From Bacillota bacterium (GTDB lineage: Bacteria > Bacillota > Clostridia > DSM-8532), in assembly GCA_023415825.1 (NCBI GenBank), contig JAEZJF010000015.1, forward strand, positions 62,001-126,000: DNA of 64,000 nt, written 5' to 3'. A program made the translations under genes and the position numbers. The notes under the pieces are model-generated. The model worked only from the letters and a program-made list of their open reading frames with translations. It did no database searches and was not told the DNA's origin. Shown here piece after piece: positions 35,701 through 42,580 of this stretch (positions are counted from its first letter, which is position 1; the number at the start of each line of letters is the position of its first letter).

Positions 35701-37157
35701 GTCTCAATAAACGAGCCGCAGCCCGAAGAGCAGGCCTCATTCAACATAACATGGGAAATAGTGCCATGGCTGACTTTAAGGAACTTCATGTCCTGGCCGC
35801 CTATATCCAGAATAAGGTTCACATCGGGCAGAAAATTTTTCGCTGCGGTATAATGAGCAATGGTTTCCACTTCACCGAGATCACAGGAGAAGGCCGATTT
35901 GATAAGATTTTCACCATAGCCGGTAACCGCACTGTAAGCAATTTCGGCTCCCTTTGGAAGCCGAGAATAGGCATCCCCAAGCATTTTAGCTGAAGTAGCC
36001 AGAGGGCTTCCTTCGTTACTTCCATAGGATGAAAAAAGCATGCGGCAGTCTTTGTCAATCAGGACCAATTTGCTGGTAGTCGAGCCCACATCCAGTCCGA
36101 GAAAGCACTTACCCTTATAATCAGCGAGCTTATTGGTCTCAAGCTTATGTTCTGCATGTCTGTTAAGAAAATGACGATACTCTTCTTCATCTTTAAATAA
36201 GGGCTCAAGATGAGTAGTCTCTGCTATAGGACAATTCTTGTCCATTCTTAATTTTTCAAGCAATTCTGAAATTGTAAAAGCTTTATTGTTTTGCTTCTTG
36301 GCCATGAGTGCCGCCCCCATAGCCACATAAACCTCCCCATGGTCCGGGGCGATTATCTCATGGTCATTGAGGCCAAGGGTTTGCTGGAATCTGAGCCTTA
36401 GCATGGGCAGAAAATGCAAAGGCCCTCCTAAAAATCCGACTTTTCCTTTTATTTTTTTGCCGCAGGCTAACCCTGTAATGGTTTGATTGACGACGGCCTG
36501 AAAAATGGAAGCGGCGATATCCTCTTTTCTTGCCCCCTCGTTCAACAGTGGCTGAATGTCTGTTTTGGCAAAAACTCCGCATCTTGCGGCTATAGGATAG
36601 ATGGTGCTGCTGCTTTGGGCAAGCTTGTCCAACCCTAAAGCGTCGGTGTTCAACAATAGAGCCATCTGATCGATAAAGGCGCCGGTACCGCCTGCGCAAA
36701 TGCCGTTCATCCGCTGATCCACGCCCTTATCAAAAAATGTTATTTTGGCATCCTCACCGCCCAGCTCGATAATGACATTAACGTCAGGAATGTATCGTTC
36801 TATGGCTTTACTGCCGGCTATGACTTCCTGGACAAAGGGTAAATTAAGCTTTTCAGAGAGTGCAAGCCCGCCTGAACCAGTCACGGCCAGGTTGAAGCGT
36901 GCATTGCCAAACCTGGTATGGCGCTCATCCGCGAGCTCTTGCAAAAGCTCCTCCAGTGTCTTGCGTAAATCTGAGTAATGTCTGCGGTATTGACTTACAA
37001 GTAAGTTGTCCTCGCCGTCCATCACTGTTATCTTTACCGTTGTTGAGCCAATATCAAGGCCCAAGAGAAAAACATAGCCTTCAGTATAGTCTTTGTTATC
37101 AGTAATGAGAATCAGTTTTTTTTCCTCCTCCTGTTGTTTCGCGGCAAATCTTGCCAA
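32781..37157 (-). CDS. Giant 2-hydroxyacyl-CoA dehydratase activase-type protein (tandem BadF ATPase, DUF2229, dehydratase-like)
   Basis: A protein of about 1458 residues. Two BadF/BcrAD-type ASKHA ATPase domains come first, each opening with the phosphate loop (LLGLDIGSTTVKIT, FLGLDVGSTTSKLV) and carrying the cluster-ligand regions (GGTGAF, AARCGVFAKTD; GSRCTVFMNSK). A Cys-rich segment (CKKCTNHC, CITGNRCENG) likely holds an Fe-S cluster. DUF2229 and a 2-hydroxyglutaryl-CoA dehydratase-like region follow. Such proteins are common in anaerobes; ATP-driven low-potential electron transfer is the known chemistry of the family, but this fused form has no proven substrate. The start is uncertain: TTG at 37157 lacks a ribosome site, while AGGAGGAGG at about 37125-37133 points to a non-ATG start some 15 codons in. 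Confidence 0.9.
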   Translation of the reverse strand: MARFAAKQQEEEKKLILITDNKDYTEGYVFLLGLDIGSTTVKITVMDGEDNLLVSQYRRHYSDLRKTLEELLQELADERHTRFGNARFNLAVTGSGGLALSEKLNLPFVQEVIAGSKAIERYIPDVNVIIELGGEDAKITFFDKGVDQRMNGICAGGTGAFIDQMALLLNTDALGLDKLAQSSSTIYPIAARCGVFAKTDIQPLLNEGARKEDIAASIFQAVVNQTITGLACGKKIKGKVGFLGGPLHFLPMLRLRFQQTLGLNDHEIIAPDHGEVYVAMGAALMAKKQNNKAFTISELLEKLRMDKNCPIAETTHLEPLFKDEEEYRHFLNRHAEHKLETNKLADYKGKCFLGLDVGSTTSKLVLIDKDCRMLFSSYGSNEGSPLATSAKMLGDAYSRLPKGAEIAYSAVTGYGENLIKSAFSCDLGEVETIAHYTAAKNFLPDVNLILDIGGQDMKFLKVSHGTISHVMLNEACSSGCGSFIETFAKSLNMSVEEFSQQGLKAQAPVDLGSRCTVFMNSKVKQAQKEGVALGDLSAGLCYSVIKNALYKVIKIKDPSELGDKIMVQGGTFLNDAILRSFEKITGKEVVRPDIAGLMGAFGAAILAKQAWGKGKQTSLIGAEKLAVFSYDTKITRCKKCTNHCLLTVNTFGNERKCITGNRCENGAGLDRSDKVPDLYEYKFNRLFNYKPLDIDQAPRGIIGIPRVLNMYENYPFWFTFFSELGFRVELSPVSSRKLYEMGMDTISSDTACYPAKLVHGHIAALIRQNVKTIFYPCIPKERVEFKNTDNCYNCPIVTAYAEVIKANMDLLRENGVRFYHPFLPYEDKARLIQRLFDEFKSSGATLKEVARAVEEAWNEDIRFKEDIRRKGKEVLDGLKETDSRGIVLSGRPYHLDPEVNHGIPKILTSLGLAVLTEDSVSHLGKVERPLRVLDQWMYHSRLYEAADFVSKNANLELVHLNSFGCGPDSIASEQAQEILRKTGKIYTMLKIDEVSNLGAIKIRLRSLKAAMEARPGKAVNALPKSQPYARPVFTKEMRNHHTILAPQMAPIHFELVQEAVRSEGYLFEVLSTVDKADIEEGLKYVNNDSCYPSIIIIGQILRALKSGRYDINHTSVIMAQTGGPCRASNYLALLKKALQDTGFQNIPIISLNVAGLEKNPGFKITPSLGKKAIMALIYGDLLMKVLFQIRPYEKETGRTNQLFEEWMKKCKRNLHTANRKDFRDNLGQIVKDFEGIAIGDEKKPRVGLVGEILVKYHPTANNNMAAFIEESGAEMVVPSLTDFFLYCAYGREMNFKYLSGGNTQRIIGNLFIRAVESYRNDMRAALIRSKRFKAPVSIDEMAEKVKPFLSLCNHTGEGWLLTAEMVELIEEGAHNIICMQPFACLPNHITGKGMIKTLKDRYPQTNIVAVDYDPGASEVNQINRIKLMLERARSSDHALPGVHEKKVEPEAIPSGLPI

Positions 37158-37278
37158 AAGCGGAAGTAATATTTAAAGTCCTCCGAAATAGTATGAACAT
37201 TGAAACTGAAAAGAAAACATGGAAAGTGGTACAATAATTTAGTAGAATAAGCGTGAGGGAAAAAAGGAGAGGAATAAC

Positions 37279-37986
37279 ATGGAAAAAACACCGCATATCG
37301 AGGTTGATCAAGAGGGAATGATAGCGAAAACCGTCCTGTTGCCGGGAGATCCGCTGAGAGCCAGGTTTATTGCTGAAAAATATCTCAATGACGTTGTCCA
37401 GTTCAACAAGGTCAGAAATATGTTCGGCTATACCGGAACGTATAAAGGCAGGAAGGTCTCAGTCATGGGCACGGGTATGGGTATGCCGTCCATAGGAATT
37501 TACACTTTTGAGCTGATCCACAATTATGGAGTTAAAAATCTCATCAGAGTTGGGTCCTGTGGCAGTTACCAGGAAAATGTCAGGGTTAGGGACGTCGTTA
37601 TTGGTATGGCGGCTTCTACAAATTCCAATTATGCCAGCCAATACAATTTTCCGGGGACCTTTGCTCCCACTGCATCCTGGGCTTTGCTTAAAAAGGCTGT
37701 TGCCGTTGCAGAAGAAAAAAATATTGAGGTCAAAGTGGGTAATATTTTATCCTCGGATATTTTCTACAATGCTGACCCCGATGCCTGGAAAAGATGGGCA
37801 GGTATGGGTGTTTTAGCTGTCGAAATGGAAGCGGCCGCCCTTTATATGAACGCTGCCAAGGCAGGTGCTAATGCCCTATGTATCCTTACCGTCTCCGATT
37901 CACTGGTTAACCATGAGGAAACCACAGCGGAAGAAAGAGAGAAATCCTTTACGCAGATGATGGAAATCGCCCTTGAATTGGCATAA
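37279..37986 (+). CDS. deoD: Purine-nucleoside phosphorylase, DeoD type
   Basis: A 235-residue hexameric-type phosphorylase. Motifs are VLLPGDPLRARFIAEKYL (phosphate-binding), TGMGMPSIGIYTFEL, RVGSCGSYQ and the nucleoside site VLAVEMEAAALY; the catalytic Asp is in VSDSLVNHEE (start of the SD motif). It splits purine (deoxy)ribonucleosides with phosphate. The start has AAGGAGAGG upstream. It stands alone: divergent from the dehydratase activase gene and convergent with the yihY-like gene. Confidence 0.97.
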   Translation: MEKTPHIEVDQEGMIAKTVLLPGDPLRARFIAEKYLNDVVQFNKVRNMFGYTGTYKGRKVSVMGTGMGMPSIGIYTFELIHNYGVKNLIRVGSCGSYQENVRVRDVVIGMAASTNSNYASQYNFPGTFAPTASWALLKKAVAVAEEKNIEVKVGNILSSDIFYNADPDAWKRWAGMGVLAVEMEAAALYMNAAKAGANALCILTVSDSLVNHEETTAEEREKSFTQMMEIALELA

Positions 37987-37993
37987 AAAAGAA

Positions 37994-38881
37994 TTATTTT
38001 TTCGGTGCGTTTACAATGCCCAATTCCATCATCAGAGCATTGATTTCAACACCGAAAAGCATGATCATAGAGGTGAGCAAAAGCCATAGCATCAATGCGA
38101 TAACAGCCCCCACTGCTCCGTAAAATTTCGAGTAATTGGAGTAGGTATTCACATAGTACTGGAAAAGCAAAGTAAAAACAGTCCATGTCAATGTCGTGAA
38201 GACCGCCCCTGGAATGGCGCAGCGGAAGCATATATTTTTAGCCGGTACAAACATATAAAAAACCAAAAACAATAGAAAAATGATGACTTCCGGAATGATG
38301 AACCGGAACATTTGAAGTAACTCTTTAAGGACTAAAAACGAAGGGTGTCTATTCAGCAGGTTTATTATCTGTTGCCCGAACACAATTCCCAAAAGCGCGA
38401 TTACGATTGCTATTGCAAACAAAATGACTGAAAAAATAGAAATAATATAACGTATGATAATGTTTCTTTTCTCAGGGATTCGCATAGCCCGGTTTGTACC
38501 TTCCATGAATGCTCTGAACCCTCCGGAGGCAGCATATATGGCGACCAGTATGGAAAAAGACATCAAGCCATCTCTTTGCTGATCTACCACATCGATGACG
38601 ATGTCAGATACAAGCACATAGACTTCCTTTGGAAAATAGGTTTCCAGAGGAGCCAGTATGGCTGAGGAATCAAGATTGGCATAACCTACAAGCGTCATGA
38701 GGAAGATTAAAAAAGGGAAAAAAGATAAAAGCAAACTGTAGGTCAAATGATAAGCGTATGCCGTGATGCTGTCATGGCGTATTCTTATGATCAGGAGCCG
38801 TATAAAATTTATCACGGATACCCTATTTTTTGAACCATGGGAATTTTGAGGCAAATCTAAAAGGTTCTTATGTGATCCCAT
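37994..38881 (-). CDS. YihY/BrkB-family membrane protein
   Basis: A 295-residue protein with six membrane helices, matching the YihY/virulence factor BrkB family: DSITAYAYHLTYSLLLSFFPF (split by family-conserved Ala/Phe), the stretch SGGFRAFMEGTNRAM, and the final ALMLWLLLTSMIMLFGVEINA. The family was once called RNase BN wrongly; its function is not settled and transport or envelope roles are suggested. It ends 7 bp from the convergent deoD stop with no terminator hairpin between. Confidence 0.9.
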   Translation of the reverse strand: MGSHKNLLDLPQNSHGSKNRVSVINFIRLLIIRIRHDSITAYAYHLTYSLLLSFFPFLIFLMTLVGYANLDSSAILAPLETYFPKEVYVLVSDIVIDVVDQQRDGLMSFSILVAIYAASGGFRAFMEGTNRAMRIPEKRNIIIRYIISIFSVILFAIAIVIALLGIVFGQQIINLLNRHPSFLVLKELLQMFRFIIPEVIIFLLFLVFYMFVPAKNICFRCAIPGAVFTTLTWTVFTLLFQYYVNTYSNYSKFYGAVGAVIALMLWLLLTSMIMLFGVEINALMMELGIVNAPKK

Positions 38882-38985
38882 CCTTTAAAACGCTCCAGAG
38901 CAATGAATCTACTTTGAGTGTTTCTTAATATGCAGATTCAGTGGGATATTTATTCATGGCCCTTCAGATTTGCCAAACAAAAGAA

Positions 38986-40353
38986 CTAAATTGATAGGGG
39001 CTTTTCAAGATTTTTTATATTTTTAACGTAAAGGTGCCGGAAAAGTAATATAGTTACGCAAAAAGACATAATCTCTGCAATCGGGAAAGCATACCATATA
39101 GCGCTCAGTCCAATTTTGCTTAAAAGGTAGGCCATTGGCAGAATGACAACTAACTGTCTTAAAACGGAAACCACCAGGCTATAAATTCCATTGCCTACAG
39201 CCTGGAATAGGGTAGAGAACAAGATTCCCATTGCCGCCGGAATAAAGCAAAGACTGATAATACGAAATGCCGGAATACCAATCTGATGCATTTGGGCATC
39301 GGCTTTAAAAATCATTAACAGCTTATCTGGAATCAACATAAACAGCAGGGTTCCCAAGGTCATAATAATGATGGCAATAATCGTTCCGATTTTTAGAGCT
39401 TTCAGCAGCCTCTGCTTGCTGCGGGCGCCATAATTATATCCCATAACAGGCATAACGCCCTGCACCAGCCCGAATACCGGCATAAATATAAAGGACTGGA
39501 GCTTGTAATAAACACCCAACACAGCAACTGCCGCTTCTGAGAAGGTAGTCAGAATGCCATTGAGTCCGCTGACGAGGATGGACATGATGGATTGCATGAT
39601 AATGGACGGAAGCCCCACAGCGTAGATTTCTTTTACGATATTACCCTTAAACTTAAATCTCTTTAGGGTAATATGAACTTCATGATTCTTTTTGAAAACA
39701 ATAATCAGGGCAAACAGCATAGCAAAGATTTGCCCTATAACAGTTGCAATTGCCGCACCCTTTACCCCAAGCTCAGGGAAACCGAATAACCCGAATATCA
39801 AAATAGGGTCAAGTATGATATTGGTGATTGCCCCTGTCAGTTGAAACATCATAGGATAAATCATATTGCCTGTTGCCTGCAATGTTTTTTCCAGTGCGAT
39901 TTCAATAAAAATTCCTAAGGAGAAAATGGTTACGATGTAAACATAATCGCAGCCCATGCTCACAACCGTCGGATTTGTGGAAAAGCTTTGAAAGAATGGC
40001 TTCGTAAAAAGGATACCCAATAGGACGAAGATGAGCCAGCTTATAAAAGCCAAAACCAGACCGTGGGTTGCCACACTGCTCGCTTCGTCACGGCGCCCCT
40101 CTCCTAAACGGCGGGAAACCAAAGAGTTTATGCCAATACCGGTTCCCACCGCTACGCCTATCATGAGGTTTTGTATCGGGAATGCCAGAGATAAGGCAGT
40201 TAGTGCATCAACACTGATTTGAGCAACAAAAGCACTGTCTACAATATTATATAGCGATTGAACCAGCATTGAGAACATGGCGGGAAGGGACATTGAAATA
40301 ATGAGTCTCAAAACTGGAGTGGTTCCCATTTTGTTTTCCTGAGTCAAATCCAT
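38986..40353 (-). CDS. MATE-family efflux transporter
   Basis: A 455-residue, 12-helix multidrug and toxin extrusion protein. The N-terminal half has LIISMSLPAMFSMLVQSLYN and NIVDSAFVAQISVDALTALS, and the second half repeats the pattern (VGLPSIIMQSIMS). Sodium- or proton-driven export of cationic compounds is the family function; the substrate is unknown. GGAGG lies 12 bases before the ATG. A good sigma-A promoter is visible at 40405-40433. Confidence 0.92.
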   Translation of the reverse strand: MDLTQENKMGTTPVLRLIISMSLPAMFSMLVQSLYNIVDSAFVAQISVDALTALSLAFPIQNLMIGVAVGTGIGINSLVSRRLGEGRRDEASSVATHGLVLAFISWLIFVLLGILFTKPFFQSFSTNPTVVSMGCDYVYIVTIFSLGIFIEIALEKTLQATGNMIYPMMFQLTGAITNIILDPILIFGLFGFPELGVKGAAIATVIGQIFAMLFALIIVFKKNHEVHITLKRFKFKGNIVKEIYAVGLPSIIMQSIMSILVSGLNGILTTFSEAAVAVLGVYYKLQSFIFMPVFGLVQGVMPVMGYNYGARSKQRLLKALKIGTIIAIIIMTLGTLLFMLIPDKLLMIFKADAQMHQIGIPAFRIISLCFIPAAMGILFSTLFQAVGNGIYSLVVSVLRQLVVILPMAYLLSKIGLSAIWYAFPIAEIMSFCVTILLFRHLYVKNIKNLEKPLSI

Positions 40354-40404
40354 GTGTATTTTTTATCCTCCTGCAGCTAAAACGTTATCACTTAATGCTT
40401 TCGG

Positions 40405-40433
40405 AGTATAACACAAAAAAACACATGAATCAA
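40405..40433 (-). promoter_or_regulatory. Sigma-A promoter of the MATE gene
   Basis: On the minus strand TTGATT (40433-40428), a 17-nt spacer containing a T run, and TATACT (40410-40405), about 52 nt before the start codon. Confidence 0.65.
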
Positions 40434-40450
40434 TCAACATGCATCAATAT

Positions 40451-42100
40451 TCAATTTCTTTCCTGCTTACCGAATAAGCGCTGTAAGAAACGTTTGAAGA
40501 AGGATTCCTTAGTGGCAGTATTCTGGCTCTGCACAGCAACACTGCTTTTAGGGGATTCAACAGACGCTTTTGGCTTTGTGTTAACCGGCATGCGGTTTGA
40601 ATTAGCCGCAATTGAGCCATTACTCTGCTTACCGGCATAATTCTCGCGGCGCTTGTCCTGAAGAGGTCTATTCTGATGGGGCCTGTCCTGATAGGGCCTG
40701 TTCTGATGAGGCTTGTCCTGATAGGGCCTGTCCTGAGGGGGCCTGTTCTGATGAGGCCTGTCCTGACGTTGCCTGTCTGGTTGATACCTGTCCTGCCTAC
40801 CCTGCTGTGGGGACTTATTGTCATGGGGGCGTGCATCAGAACGTCGGTTACGATTTTGTCCCTGGTTTGATGCAGAGGTAGTCCTGGATCTAGGATTCCG
40901 GCCAGAGGCTTCAATGGGCTTGATCTTCTGGGAATTGGCCTGAATCCATTTCTCTGCCTCATCCCTCTGTACTTCAAAATCAGCCTCTGTGGGTAATTCC
41001 GCCTCGCCAATCATAACGCCGATATGCTCTTCTATCTCATAGAGGCTCATAATGTCGTCACCTGTAGCCAGAGTGATGGCACGGCCTGAATGTCCAGCCC
41101 TGCCGGTACGTCCGATCCTGTGTACATAGTTGTCTTTCTCGTTGGGTACATCATAATTGATGACCAGCGACAAATCATCTACATGTATCCCACGGGCGGC
41201 TACATCTGTGGCTACAAGAAGATGGAACTCGCCTTGTTTGAATTGCTGTATGGTTTTTAGCCTTTTTCCCTGTGGAATATCTCCATGTAATGCCTGTGAG
41301 GCATAGCCTTTTCGCATTAAATAGCTTTGCACCCTGTCCACAGCAATTTTTGTATTACAGAAAATCATGCAGCTTTCGGGTCGCTCCATAAGAAGAATTC
41401 GATTTAACTGCATATTTTTTTCTCTACTATCCACGCGGTAGTAGATTTGCTGAATGGTATCCACTGTCATTGTTTCCGACTCGATCTCAACAGTAACAGG
41501 CTGTTTCATATAATCCCTGCAAACTCTACGAATTTCCGGGGGAATAGTGGCAGAAAAAAGGAGAGTCATTCTATCCTTTGGGAGGGTTTTGATAATTTTA
41601 ACCACCTGATCCAGAAAGCCCATATCCAGCATTCTGTCGGCTTCATCAAGAACTAAAAAACGGATGTTTCTAGTTTTAAGATTACCGCTTTGAATGTGGT
41701 CATAGACGCGGCCAGGTGTACCGCAAACAATGGATATCCCTTTACTGAGAGCCTGGACTTCAGCCTTCATATTATGCTGTCCATATACGGATGTTGTTTT
41801 ATGTTCCAGATGCTTTGCCATCAGTTTGATATCATTGTCCACCTGGACGGCCAGCTCTCGTGTGGGTGTGAGAATAAGACCCTGGGGTCCCGGTGCTTTC
41901 GGATCAGTCATCTGAAGCATGGATACGCCAAAAACGGCGGTCTTGCCGCTTCCCGTTTTCGACATAACAATTAAGTCTTCCTTATTCAGAATGTGGGGAA
42001 TTGCCTTGCTCTGCACCTCTGTAGGTGACTCGAAGCCCATCTCCTCCAGGGCTTTTAAAATCGGTGCTGCGATACCTAAATCATTAAAACTGCTTATCAT
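40451..42100 (-). CDS. DEAD-box RNA helicase with Gln/Asn/Arg/Pro repeat tail
   Basis: A 549-residue ATP-dependent RNA helicase. All core motifs are visible: Q motif (GFESPTEVQSKAIP), motif I SKTGSGKT, Ia PTRELAVQ, II VLDEADRMLD, III SAT, V ATDVAARGIHV and VI HRIGRTGRAG. It is close to CshA/DeaD-type helicases of Firmicutes acting in ribosome assembly and mRNA decay. The C-terminal region (about 390-549) is basic and low-complexity, with repeats such as QDRPHQNRPPQDRPYQDKPH, which should bind RNA without sequence preference. The ribosome site is weak (GAAG). Confidence 0.95.
   Translation of the reverse strand: MISSFNDLGIAAPILKALEEMGFESPTEVQSKAIPHILNKEDLIVMSKTGSGKTAVFGVSMLQMTDPKAPGPQGLILTPTRELAVQVDNDIKLMAKHLEHKTTSVYGQHNMKAEVQALSKGISIVCGTPGRVYDHIQSGNLKTRNIRFLVLDEADRMLDMGFLDQVVKIIKTLPKDRMTLLFSATIPPEIRRVCRDYMKQPVTVEIESETMTVDTIQQIYYRVDSREKNMQLNRILLMERPESCMIFCNTKIAVDRVQSYLMRKGYASQALHGDIPQGKRLKTIQQFKQGEFHLLVATDVAARGIHVDDLSLVINYDVPNEKDNYVHRIGRTGRAGHSGRAITLATGDDIMSLYEIEEHIGVMIGEAELPTEADFEVQRDEAEKWIQANSQKIKPIEASGRNPRSRTTSASNQGQNRNRRSDARPHDNKSPQQGRQDRYQPDRQRQDRPHQNRPPQDRPYQDKPHQNRPYQDRPHQNRPLQDKRRENYAGKQSNGSIAANSNRMPVNTKPKASVESPKSSVAVQSQNTATKESFFKRFLQRLFGKQERN
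40658..40790. repeat. 15/30-bp tandem repeat in the helicase tail
   Basis: Units of about 15 bp (CCTGTCCTGATAGGG, CCTGTTCTGATGAGG and variants on the plus strand) encode five-residue blocks Q-(D/N)-(R/K)-P-(H/Y/P/L). The region is low complexity and probably varies in length between strains. Confidence 0.7.
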
Positions 42101-42580
42101 TGTAATCTTCTTTCATTCTAGCGAGATAATCACATTATACCATGAGGTATACCGGGAGGTGCAAGGGGGCAAGGAACAGCAAAAGAAGACGCTATTTCCC
42201 AAAATCAGTGCTGTATGTAAATAGGTATAAAGTCCTATAATAGCCTTTCTATCAATAATTCATGAGCTTAGCCTGAAATATCGGAGAGAAATAATAGAGT
42301 TTAGCAGAGCTTTGAATCATAATCAGTAAATAGGAGTTAAAATCAAGCAAATGAACGTTTGCGCTGTTCTCTGATTCAATTGACAAAAGGAGGAATAGAA
42401 TCAACTCAAAATGAGAAAAGTTGAGATCTAAAGCCAGGGGGTCTATTGTTTTATGCATTATTGATAGTTCGGCAGCATACAAAAATACGGGCGGCTTTCT
42501 AGTTTACATAAAACAGATCATTGAAAGGAACAAAGCTATTTATAGGATGTGCGAGTCGAATTATTTAGGAGGTAAGATTA
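42101..42580. other. 480-bp intergenic region before the LPKTG protein
   Basis: No gene of convincing quality lies here. A possible promoter TTGAAA (42521-42526), 16 nt, TAGGAT (42543-42548) is 32 nt before the start at 42581. The segment 42421-42475 has partial likeness to the 3' half of a GEMM riboswitch (AAAGCC, GGGTCTA, then ATAG and GGCAGC), but the GGCAAACC and GGGACGC parts are absent. Otherwise it is AT-rich without clear structure. Confidence 0.4.

Noticed and set aside
37099..37197. Possible 33-residue leader peptide over the start of the dehydratase-activase gene
   Set aside because: No clear ribosome site and composition of translated non-coding DNA; mentioned only because the start of the large gene is uncertain.
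40658..40790. CRISPR-like array
   Set aside because: The repeats are direct 15/30-bp coding units without spacers, inside a helicase gene; no cas genes.
40612..40881. Antisense frames over the helicase repeat tail (repeating CPDRACPD and GPVLIGPVL)
   Set aside because: They are frame shadows of the tandem repeat; the helicase motifs prove the minus-strand frame.
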